A stretch of DNA of 5,962 nt, from the NCBI GenBank assembly GCA_900552675.1, contig USAI01000107.1, positions 1 to 5,962 on the forward strand, written 5' to 3'. This DNA is from an uncultured Prevotella sp. Lineage in GTDB: Bacteria; Bacteroidota; Bacteroidia; Bacteroidales; Bacteroidaceae. Below are positions 1 to 5,962 of this stretch, in pieces (the first letter of the stretch is position 1; every line of letters begins with the position of its first letter). The notes below the pieces were generated by a model. It made no database searches. It was not told the DNA's origin and saw only the letters and a list, made by a program, of their open reading frames with translations. The translations under genes were made by a program, and so were the position numbers.

Positions 1-69
1 GGGATAGATGGTGTGAGAGCGGCAAAGCTATAGGATTTTTCACTTTTCACTTTTCTCTTTTCCCTTTCC
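1..69. other. Downstream flank of the transporter gene, no gene seen
   Basis: This short non-coding edge lies just beyond the stop codon of the minus-strand transporter gene. It contains a small direct repeat (CTTTTCA at 43-49 overlapping into a second CTTTTC) and a pure pyrimidine run from 50 to 71, which reads as an A/G-rich transcript on the gene's strand. I see no convincing hairpin followed by a T tract, so the transporter's terminator is either further left, outside the window, or of another kind. Confidence 0.5.
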
Positions 70-1731
70 TTACACCAGGAACATTATTAGTATTTGGGCT
101 ATGATCACCCTTACAAACATGCCCAGGGGATAAACCGAGGCGTAGCTCACTGACGACGAGTCGCCCTTCAGCGTGTCGTTGGCGTAGCCTAAGGCCATGG
201 GGTTAGCCATTGAACCACACAGGATGCCGCACACCGAACCAAAGTCGAGCTTGCCCACCTTCAGTGCGATACATCCCACGATGAGCACTGGTATAATGGT
301 GAGCAGCACGCCCGTGCCCACCCATAGCAAGCCTTCGGGGCGCAGCACCGTATGTAGGAAGTCGGCGCCCGCCTCCAGTCCCAGACAGGCGAGGTATAAC
401 GACAATCCCAGTTTGCGCAGCATGAGCGATGCCGACCGTGTGGTATAGCTGATGAAGTGGGCCCTTGGTCCGAGCGACCCTACCAATATGCCCACGATGA
501 TAGGACCTCCGGCGATGCCCAGCTTTACAGGTGCCGACATGCCTGGCAGCGCGATGGGCACAGCGCCCAATGCTAAACCCAAGATCAGGCCCAAGAAAAT
601 GGCACCCAGGTTGGGCTCGTTCAGCTCTTGCACGGCGTTTCCCAAGAAGCTCTCTACATGTTCAATAGCTTCGGGTCGGCCCACCACCGTCACACGGTCG
701 CCATACTGCAGCAGCAGGTCTTCGGTGGCCAGCAGTTTTATATCGCCACGCATCACGCGGCTCACGTTCACGCCATAGGCGTCGCGCAGATGCAGTGCGC
801 CCAGCACCTTGCCGTTCAGCACCGTGCGTGTTACCACTATCACCCTACTTTCCACGTGCGAGTCGATGGCGTTCCAGTCTATTTTTTCGCGGTTCCAGTC
901 TTTTTTCACCCTTTCGCCAAACAGTATCTCCATGGCGTCGGCCTCTTCGCGTGTGGTTACCACCAGCAGGTTATCGTCAATGTGTATCACCGTGTTGGCC
1001 AGTGGCACTATTACCTCTTTTCCGCGCCATATACGCGAGATAATGAAGTGCATGTGCGTCATCTGCGCAATGTCGGCAATGGTTTTTCCGCCCAGCGCAG
1101 GGTTCACGGCCACATATTGCGCTATATATGTGTTGTCTACCTCAGAACTGATGCGTGGTTCGAGGTCAGAGGCTCGCACGCAGAAGCGGCGTATCAACAT
1201 CATTCCAATGATGACGCCCACCACACCCAGCGGATAGGTTACGGCACAGCCCAGGGCGGCACCGCTGCCCGACAATCCAGCCCCTTGCAGCGCCTGTTGT
1301 GCTGCACCCAGTGCGGGCGTGTTTGTAGTGGCGCCACACAGTATGCCCACCATATTAGGCATGCTGATGCCGAAGACGGGGCTCAGCCCTACGGCCATGA
1401 TTGTGCCCAGGGCGATGACGGCAAAGCTCCATAGGTTTAGTTTTATGCCCTCGTCGCGCATCAGTCCGAAGAAGTTGGGGCCTACATACAGTCCGAGGGT
1501 ATATACGAAGAGCGACAGTCCGAAGGTTTCGGCAAAGTCGAGCATCTGTTCATCGGCGCTCAGGTTCAAATGTCCTGCCACGATGCCCACGAAGAACACA
1601 AAGGCCACACCCAGTGATATGCCACGTATGTGCATCTTGCCCAATCCCAGACCTATGGCGATGATGAGTGCCAACACGATCACCGTTTGCACAGCCGAGT
1701 GTATATAAAAGAGATGATCAAACCAGTTCAT
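70..1731 (-). CDS. AspT/YidE/YbjL-family transporter with two RCK_C-like domains
   Basis: A 553-residue inner-membrane protein of the aspartate:alanine exchanger type (AspT/YidE/YbjL duplication family, Asp-Al_Ex). The architecture is clear. An N-terminal block of hydrophobic helices spans about residues 12-182. A soluble centre spans about 200-365 and reads as two tandem RCK_C/TrkA_C-like modules, each ending in a 'D..L.V....' or 'GDRVTVVG' strand (D253-V258 and G344-G351). A second hydrophobic block spans about 375-552. The two membrane halves are visibly duplicated: GILCGATTNTPALG (129-142) with AVTYPLGVVGVIIG (163-176) is echoed by GILCGSMANPMALG (502-515) with ASVYPLGMFVRVII (531-544). 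Length is normal for the family, and no break or missing segment is seen. The start is the first ATG, about 40 bp downstream of a consensus promoter. AspT exchanges aspartate for alanine, but most bacterial relatives have no proven substrate. The RCK_C modules suggest regulation by a small ligand, which is inference. The neighbours give no substrate clue. Confidence 0.93.
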   Translation of the reverse strand: MNWFDHLFYIHSAVQTVIVLALIIAIGLGLGKMHIRGISLGVAFVFFVGIVAGHLNLSADEQMLDFAETFGLSLFVYTLGLYVGPNFFGLMRDEGIKLNLWSFAVIALGTIMAVGLSPVFGISMPNMVGILCGATTNTPALGAAQQALQGAGLSGSGAALGCAVTYPLGVVGVIIGMMLIRRFCVRASDLEPRISSEVDNTYIAQYVAVNPALGGKTIADIAQMTHMHFIISRIWRGKEVIVPLANTVIHIDDNLLVVTTREEADAMEILFGERVKKDWNREKIDWNAIDSHVESRVIVVTRTVLNGKVLGALHLRDAYGVNVSRVMRGDIKLLATEDLLLQYGDRVTVVGRPEAIEHVESFLGNAVQELNEPNLGAIFLGLILGLALGAVPIALPGMSAPVKLGIAGGPIIVGILVGSLGPRAHFISYTTRSASLMLRKLGLSLYLACLGLEAGADFLHTVLRPEGLLWVGTGVLLTIIPVLIVGCIALKVGKLDFGSVCGILCGSMANPMALGYANDTLKGDSSSVSYASVYPLGMFVRVIIAQILIMFLV

Positions 1732-1748
1732 TACGAATTATGTATACG

Positions 1749-1827
1749 TGATAGTAGTCTATTCAACATGCAAAGTTAGCAGAAAAATTTTAATGGTAAA
1801 AGAATTAAGGGTAAAAAGCTACTATCA
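1749..1827. repeat. 9-bp inverted repeat flanking the transporter promoter
   Basis: TGATAGTAG at 1749-1757 is the exact reverse complement of CTACTATCA at 1819-1827. The arms are 61 bp apart and sit on either side of the promoter at 1771-1801. The downstream arm would lie inside the transcript leader. It could be an operator pair or chance; only the symmetry is seen. Confidence 0.35.
1771..1801 (-). promoter_or_regulatory. Bacteroidales-type promoter of the transporter gene
   Basis: On the minus strand, TAACTTTG at 1778-1771 is an exact match to the Bacteroidales sigma-ABfr -7 consensus TAnnTTTG. A T-rich TTTT lies 19 bp upstream, about where the -33 TTTG/TTG element is expected, so that half is imperfect. 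Transcription from here would leave a leader of roughly 30-35 bases before the ATG at 1731, and the site lies beyond the terminator of the preceding unit, which fits an independent transcription start. Confidence 0.7.
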
Positions 1828-1860
1828 GCATGCCGATGGCAGGCGAAACTTGAAAAACAT

Positions 1861-1892
1861 AAAAAACCTGAGCAATGAAGGTTGCTCAGGTT
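1861..1892 (-). terminator. Rho-independent terminator after the small peptide gene
   Basis: On the minus strand a perfect 11-bp stem (AACCTGAGCAA, 1892-1882, pairing with TTGCTCAGGTT, 1875-1865) closes a 6-base loop. It is followed at once by TTTT (1864-1861) and then by a further T-rich stretch. It begins 19 bases after the stop codon of the 55-codon gene, so it would end the transcript of that gene and the secreted-protein gene before it. The T tract is on one side only, so it acts for the minus strand. Confidence 0.9.
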
Positions 1893-1911
1893 CTAACAAA
1901 AATATTTTCTC

Positions 1912-2079
1912 TTACTGCCACGGCTCGTTGCAAGACGAAGCCTCAACATCGTCATCGTCTGTCCATGCACTGTCGTTTTCTTTGGAAAGGCCAAATTGAA
2001 TTTCTCCCGATTCGCTGGCCAACAGCTGTTCTACGATAATTGCTTGAATAGCAATAGCGGGCTTAATATATGTTTTCAT
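1912..2079 (-). CDS. Small acidic peptide of unknown function (55 aa)
   Basis: An open frame of 55 codons from ATG at 2079 to TAA at 1912. The translation begins MKTYIKPAIAIQAIIVEQLL and ends SSCNEPWQ. It has a basic start (K2, K6), a short hydrophobic segment (I9-V16), then E17-QLLASESGE, and a strongly acidic second half with DDDD at 41-44, W39 and W54, and one cysteine (C50). There are eleven acidic and three basic residues. The hydrophobic stretch is too short and too close to acidic residues to be a convincing signal peptide or membrane segment. The gene starts 17 bp after the secreted-protein gene, in the same direction, and a strong terminator follows within 20 bases, which supports a real translated gene. 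The spacing and leader (A-rich, no Shine-Dalgarno) are normal for Bacteroidales. From memory, short 'MKKY.KP...E..LLA.SG' acidic peptides recur in Prevotella and Bacteroides without assigned function. I do not assign one here. Confidence 0.72.
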   Translation of the reverse strand: MKTYIKPAIAIQAIIVEQLLASESGEIQFGLSKENDSAWTDDDDVEASSCNEPWQ

Positions 2080-2096
2080 TTTCTTATATATTTTTT

Positions 2097-3341
2097 TTAC
2101 TTTAAGACAATCTTTTTTCCATTATGTATGTAGAAGCCTTTTGTGGGCTGAGCCACCTTTACACCTTGCAGTGTATAGAAGGCATTATCGTGGTTCTTTT
2201 CAAGGTCAATGTTTTTTATTTCAGTTACATGATTGGCCTCGTCGTCAAAGATAATTCGCATCTTGGCAAGCGCGGGGTTGTTGGGGTCTACGGCTCCAGC
2301 AAAGTGTCCGTTATAGTCGATGTAGCCAAACTCTCCACCCTTTACGTCACGGCTTGCGGGCAGACTGAGATAAGCCTTGTTAGCATGGCTTTGGCCATCT
2401 TCTGTCAGGCGGAAGAAGCCAATATAGTCGTCGCCCGTTTGGTTATCGGCATAGTATTTTGTGCGATGATAGTTGCTCAAACCATAATAGCGGTATATTA
2501 TCTCGCCCGCCTCGTTAACCTTAGTGTTACCTAAATTATAGTCGGACTCAACCGTAGGCACAAGAAAATTGTTCCATTCGTTGTTCACATAATCTGCTGC
2601 TTTTGTCCAAACGTTTCTATAATCGGTTTCAGGCGCGTCGGTACGTTTTAAGAGTGCAAAGTTGCGTGTCTCGCCACTGCCAGAAATGTTTTCTTCCGAG
2701 CCAATGAGCACCACGCCCATATTTTTAGGTATATATTTCAGCTCACGCATCTCCAGTGTACCCTCCTCGTATACACCATTATGGGTGGGTGGGGTGTATC
2801 GATATGCAGTATATATCTTTACATCGTTGTTCAACGGCACCATGTCATATTCGCTGCTGTAGGTTCTAATATATTTGTCTACACACCGCGTCAGCACTTC
2901 TTCTTTCTTAGTGCTTTCAATCCATACACGCGTCTTACCTTCACTAATGTCAGCGTATATGGTGAAATAAGTTCCCGCATCATATTTTATCTTCCATGAT
3001 CTAACATCATTTGTAGGTGTTATGGCACATTCTTTTTCTTCAAGAAAGGTGTCATGAATGTCTATTTCAAGGTCATCCTTATAAGGACACAATGTTTTGT
3101 TAGCATTTTTCAATCCTATTCGAAATCGGATATCGTTATCTGACATAGTAGGGTCAATATCTATTTTAAAGATATTTTCGCTTACCTGTGTCATAGGGTG
3201 TTTGCCTTCATAAACATTAAAGTTTCCTACCACTCCGTTCACTTTTTGTCCTACGAGGAAATAAACATCCTCAGCCTTCATCTTTGGCACAAAGACGAGC
3301 AACATAATAAATGTCAATAGAAAAGTAATGTGTTTCTTCAT
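2097..3341 (-). CDS. Secreted protein of unknown function, Prevotella-type C-terminal tail (414 aa)
   Basis: A 414-residue exported protein of unknown function. The first 23 residues form a signal peptide (K2-K3, hydrophobic T6-V18, probable cut after A23). Residues 24-143 look beta-rich and end in a strand after 'GKTRVWIE', loosely like SusE/SusF-type or other carbohydrate-binding beta-sandwiches, though this is only an impression. Residues 172-235 (VKIYTAY... YIPKNMGVVLIG ...FALLKR) and 250-345 (WNNFLVP, FFRLTEDG, ANKAYLSLPAS) match sequence styles I recall from Prevotella surface proteins. The end (MRIIFDDE 361-368, then FYTLQG 388-393 and KGFYIHNGKKIVLK 401-414) resembles a C-terminal sorting or surface-display tail of the type IX secretion kind. 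A-rich bases precede the ATG, and no clear TAnnTTTG promoter is seen in the 234-bp gap upstream. It is probably cotranscribed with the 55-codon gene 17 bp downstream. The gene looks richer in A and T than its two large neighbours. Confidence 0.85.
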   Translation of the reverse strand: MKKHITFLLTFIMLLVFVPKMKAEDVYFLVGQKVNGVVGNFNVYEGKHPMTQVSENIFKIDIDPTMSDNDIRFRIGLKNANKTLCPYKDDLEIDIHDTFLEEKECAITPTNDVRSWKIKYDAGTYFTIYADISEGKTRVWIESTKKEEVLTRCVDKYIRTYSSEYDMVPLNNDVKIYTAYRYTPPTHNGVYEEGTLEMRELKYIPKNMGVVLIGSEENISGSGETRNFALLKRTDAPETDYRNVWTKAADYVNNEWNNFLVPTVESDYNLGNTKVNEAGEIIYRYYGLSNYHRTKYYADNQTGDDYIGFFRLTEDGQSHANKAYLSLPASRDVKGGEFGYIDYNGHFAGAVDPNNPALAKMRIIFDDEANHVTEIKNIDLEKNHDNAFYTLQGVKVAQPTKGFYIHNGKKIVLK

Positions 3342-3441
3342 TTTTTTTATTGTTTTTGGTTTTAATATGTATGTTCTGATTGTTTTTTAACTTGCTTTAC
3401 TTCACAGTGAGATAGATTAAGTGTGTGTTTGACAGTAATGT

Positions 3442-3545
3442 TAAAGTCATCGCGCAACGGTCGGTGTGAGAGCGTGCGACGGTCGATACACACATTTGCG
3501 ACGGTCGATACACACATTCACAACGGTCGATGCGCGATGACTTTA
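3442..3545. repeat. 15-bp inverted repeat enclosing four CGGTCG motifs at 22-bp spacing
   Basis: TAAAGTCATCGCGCA (3442-3456) and its exact reverse complement (3531-3545) bound a 104-bp element. Between the arms, CGGTCG occurs at 3458, 3480, 3502 and 3524, exactly 22 bp apart. Repeat units 2 and 3 (from 3479 and 3501) agree over 18 bases, ACGGTCGATACACACATT; unit 1 diverges after CGGTCG, and unit 4 runs directly into the right arm. It is more G/C-rich than its flanks, and lies 30 bp past the GH3 stop and 100 bp before the secreted-protein start. It could be an intergenic mobile repeat, an array of protein-binding sites two helical turns apart, or a long-range RNA hairpin. It lacks a T tract, so it is not a standard terminator. 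Confidence 0.85.
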
Positions 3546-3575
3546 TCAATGATTTCCTATTGGTTTTAACCTTGT

Positions 3576-5915
3576 TTACCTATTGGCCGAAGCCCATTTG
3601 TGGGTTTCGTTGCAATGAATAGTGGCTTGTTGGTCGGCCACCATTAACTTAAAGTCGCCTTCTTCCAGTATCCATTTGCCATCCCAGCCTACAAAAGCTA
3701 AGTCGTTGGCTTTCAAATCGAAGGTCACTGTTTTGCTTTCGCCTGGCTGTAGTGCCACCTTGTCAAAGGCGCGTAGCCTACGTCCATCGGGCACCATGCT
3801 GGCCATCAGGTCGCTACTGAACAGCAGTACGCTTTCCTTGCCCGCCACCTTTCCAGTGTTTTTCACCTCTACGCTCACACGTATCACATCGTCATGCGCG
3901 AAGGAGGCTTTATCAACCTTCAGGTTGCTATACTGATAGGTGGTGTAGCTAAGTCCCTGTCCGAAGCCCCACTGCTGTGTTATCTTGGCGTTATAATCGT
4001 AAGCGCCCTCCATGGTGCCCACCTCTTCGCTCTTCTTAAAGTCGTAGTTGGCCAGCGAGTTAATCTCCTTCGGATAGGTGTATGGCATCTTACCGCTGAA
4101 GTTGGCCTTGCCCGAAAGCAGCTGTGCCAAGGCATCGCCACCATAGTTGCCTGGAATGAGAATGTCGACAACGCCTTGCGCCAGCGGTTCAATGTCGGCA
4201 ATGAGTCGCGGACGACCTTCGTTCAGCACCAGGATGATGGGCTTGCCTGTTGTGGCCAGCGCCTTCACCAGGTTGCGTTGGTTTTCAGAGAGCCATAGGT
4301 CGGTCAGGTTGCCCGGTGTTTCGGTGTACGAGTTTTCGCCTATGCAAGCTACCACCACGTCAACATTCTTTGCTGCTTCTACCGCAGCGGCAATTTGCGG
4401 TTCGTTCTCTTCCCAATATTTGCCAGCTTCGTTATAGGTAACGCCTTGGTTCAAGACAATGTTTTCTTTGCCATATTCGTTACACAACGCCTCGTATATG
4501 GTATTATATTTGCCCGCAAACTCATCGGTGCGATTTCCTTGCCATGTATAGCTCCATCCGCCATCCAGGCAGCGCATCTGGTTTGCGTTGGGGCCTGTCA
4601 GCAATATCTTCTTGCCCTTTTGTAGAGGCAAGATGTTGTTATTGTTTTTCAAGAGCACCATACTTTCTGTGGCACCCTCAAGCGCCAACTGAGCAAACTG
4701 CTCTCCACCAAACAAGGGATAGTTTTTCAACTTCTGTGTGGGATGCTCGAAAAGCCCTAACCTATATTTCATGCGCAGCACACGGCGGCACGCATCGTCA
4801 ATACGGCTCATGGGTATCTTTCCCTCGTTCACCAGCTCGATAATGTATCCGCAGGCGTCGCACGAGTAAGGCTCCATCACCATGTCAATGCCCGCATTGA
4901 TGGCTATGCGCAAGGCATCTTTCTTATCTTTTGCCACCATCTCGCGTGTATACAGGTTGTTCACGTCGGCCCAGTCGGTTATCAGCACACCGTCCCATCC
5001 TGTTTGTTCTTTCAGCCAGTGGGTAAGTATCTCTTTGTTAGCATGCATGGGCATACCATTTACCGATGCCGAGTTTACCATCACGCTCAATGCTCCAGCC
5101 TCGATGCCCGCCAGGAAGGGCGCAAAATGTTTTTCACGCAGGTCGGCAGGAGAGATGTAGGCAGGTGTGCGATCTTTACCTGTCCAAGGCACGCCATAGC
5201 CCATAAAGTGCTTCATCGAGGTGGCAATGTGGTATTGGTCAATGTGGTTTGGGTCTTCACCCTGAAAGCCATACACCATAGCCTTGCCCATCTCGCTGCT
5301 GAGGTAGCAGTCTTCGCCAAAGTTTTCCCAAATGCGTGGCCAGCGGGCATCGCGTCCCAAGTCTACCGTGGGGCTGTATGTCCAGGGCACACTCACGGCT
5401 CGTGTTTCATAGGCAGTGGCCTCGGCCGAGCGGCGTGCTATCTCTCTGTTGAAGGTGGCAGCCACGTTGATGTTTTGTGGAAAGAGGGTGCCTCCCTGTG
5501 TGTAGGTAGAGCCGTGGTTCTGGTCGAGCCCAAAGATGCAGGGCACGCCCATGCGCTTCATCGAGAGTTTTTGTATTTGTGCCATATACTTTTCCCATTG
5601 TTTGGCAGTGGGGGCACAGGTGTTAGGTGCGTTCAGGATAGAACCTACCTTGTAGTGTGAGAAGATAGAGTCGGCCTTGTGCTCGTCAATGTAGAACACG
5701 CCGTTCTTGTCGTTGCCCCCAAAGAGGTCAATCACAATCTCCATCATCTGTCCCACCTTTTCTTCAAGGGTTAGCTTCTTCAAGGTTTGGTCAACCTTGG
5801 CCTCAATCTTTGCATCGCTTTTGATGACTGGAATGTTAGCATTAGTCGTGTGAATGTTAGCACTGGCCGTGCAAGCCAATGCCAACATTGAAATGGATAT
5901 AAGTGTTTTTTTCAT
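3576..5915 (-). CDS. bglX: Exported glycoside hydrolase family 3 beta-glucosidase (BglX-type)
   Basis: A complete 779-residue GH3 enzyme, of normal length for BglX-type proteins. It removes single sugars, usually beta-linked glucose, from the non-reducing ends of oligosaccharides with retention of configuration. A signal peptide (residues 1-19, cut likely after ASA) sends it to the periplasm. Domain 1, a TIM-barrel-like GH3 N domain, spans about 36-390. It shows FGLDQNHG (128-135), DLGRDARWPRIWENFGED (185-202), the substrate-binding pair K235-H236 in KHFMGYG, and LITDWADV (311-318), where D314 is the expected nucleophile. Domain 2, alpha/beta/alpha, spans about 418-615, with GENSYTE (526-532) carrying the likely acid/base glutamate, as in barley ExoI-type enzymes. 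A fibronectin III-like domain follows at about 680-765. The first ATG gives an intact signal peptide, so the start is secure. The substrate could be beta-glucan, cello-oligosaccharide or another glycoside (xylosidase activity also occurs in the family). No SusC/SusD or other carbohydrate genes are visible beside it. The symbol is by family resemblance. Confidence 0.92.
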   Translation of the reverse strand: MKKTLISISMLALACTASANIHTTNANIPVIKSDAKIEAKVDQTLKKLTLEEKVGQMMEIVIDLFGGNDKNGVFYIDEHKADSIFSHYKVGSILNAPNTCAPTAKQWEKYMAQIQKLSMKRMGVPCIFGLDQNHGSTYTQGGTLFPQNINVAATFNREIARRSAEATAYETRAVSVPWTYSPTVDLGRDARWPRIWENFGEDCYLSSEMGKAMVYGFQGEDPNHIDQYHIATSMKHFMGYGVPWTGKDRTPAYISPADLREKHFAPFLAGIEAGALSVMVNSASVNGMPMHANKEILTHWLKEQTGWDGVLITDWADVNNLYTREMVAKDKKDALRIAINAGIDMVMEPYSCDACGYIIELVNEGKIPMSRIDDACRRVLRMKYRLGLFEHPTQKLKNYPLFGGEQFAQLALEGATESMVLLKNNNNILPLQKGKKILLTGPNANQMRCLDGGWSYTWQGNRTDEFAGKYNTIYEALCNEYGKENIVLNQGVTYNEAGKYWEENEPQIAAAVEAAKNVDVVVACIGENSYTETPGNLTDLWLSENQRNLVKALATTGKPIILVLNEGRPRLIADIEPLAQGVVDILIPGNYGGDALAQLLSGKANFSGKMPYTYPKEINSLANYDFKKSEEVGTMEGAYDYNAKITQQWGFGQGLSYTTYQYSNLKVDKASFAHDDVIRVSVEVKNTGKVAGKESVLLFSSDLMASMVPDGRRLRAFDKVALQPGESKTVTFDLKANDLAFVGWDGKWILEEGDFKLMVADQQATIHCNETHKWASANR

Positions 5916-5962
5916 AAAAATTCTTCCAAAATATTCAGAATAGCTTAAAATGAGCGTTTTAC

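Noticed and set aside
10..21. GGTGTGAGAGCG, also present at 3463-3474 inside the repeat element
   Set aside because: A single shared 12-mer in about 6 kb is within what chance allows, and the flanking bases do not match, so I do not call a second copy of the element.
628..1434. Plus-strand open frame of 268 codons opposite the transporter gene
   Set aside because: It is rich in His, Gln and Cys, has no recognisable domain or export signal, and lies wholly antisense to a gene with clear family motifs over the same span. It is a by-product of that gene's codon use.
3457..3530. The 22-bp repeats as a small CRISPR array
   Set aside because: The repeats are directly abutting with no unique spacers, the units diverge, and no cas genes are present.
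3442..3545. The inverted repeat as a rho-independent terminator of the GH3 gene
   Set aside because: The loop would be 74 bases and the 3' side is followed by ACATTACTG rather than a T tract, so it does not fit the usual form.
5004..5660. Plus-strand open frame of 218 codons opposite the GH3 gene
   Set aside because: It covers the antisense of the conserved GH3 catalytic domain and shows no motif of its own, so it is a shadow frame.
5858..5915. Lipoprotein signal in the GH3 protein (cysteine at residue 15)
   Set aside because: The residues before the Cys (A-L-A) lack the Leu at -3 of a good lipobox, while a standard cleavage site ASA is present four residues later.
5927..5933. TATTTTG on the minus strand just before the GH3 gene as a possible -7 box
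   Set aside because: It is one base short of the TAnnTTTG spacing, and only 11 bases separate it from the ATG, which would leave almost no leader. The true promoter is probably further right, beyond the window.

Overview
This window looks like chromosomal DNA from a member of the Bacteroidales, most likely Prevotella or a close relative. Four things point there: a promoter element matching the Bacteroidales TAnnTTTG -7 box; A-rich leaders without Shine-Dalgarno sequences in front of the start codons; a secreted protein with the C-terminal tail style (LQG...KGFYI.NGKKIVLK) common in Prevotella surface proteins; and a short MK-Y-KP...E-LLA-S-type acidic peptide gene. The genus rests on recalled family resemblance, not on a database search.

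All four genes lie on the minus strand, so they read from right to left. At the right (5915-3576) is a complete exported glycoside hydrolase family 3 beta-glucosidase-type enzyme. Next is a 234-bp intergenic stretch. It holds a striking 104-bp element (3442-3545): a perfect 15-bp inverted repeat enclosing CGGTCG motifs spaced at exactly 22 bp. Then comes a 414-residue secreted protein of unknown function (3341-2097). It is followed after 17 bp by a 55-codon acidic peptide gene (2079-1912), and the pair ends at a strong rho-independent terminator (1861-1892). At the left (1731-70) is a complete AspT/YidE/YbjL-type transporter with a duplicated membrane domain and two central RCK_C-like domains. 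It has its own recognisable promoter at about 1771-1800.

The transporter and the GH3 enzyme are ordinary housekeeping or accessory genes with clear family assignments. The secreted protein and the small peptide form a probable two-gene unit whose function cannot be read from the sequence. No complete SusC/SusD pair, RNA gene, insertion sequence or CRISPR array is visible. The items most deserving a second look are the small peptide gene and the inverted-repeat/tandem-repeat element upstream of that two-gene unit. No intergenic stretch exceeds 300 bases.
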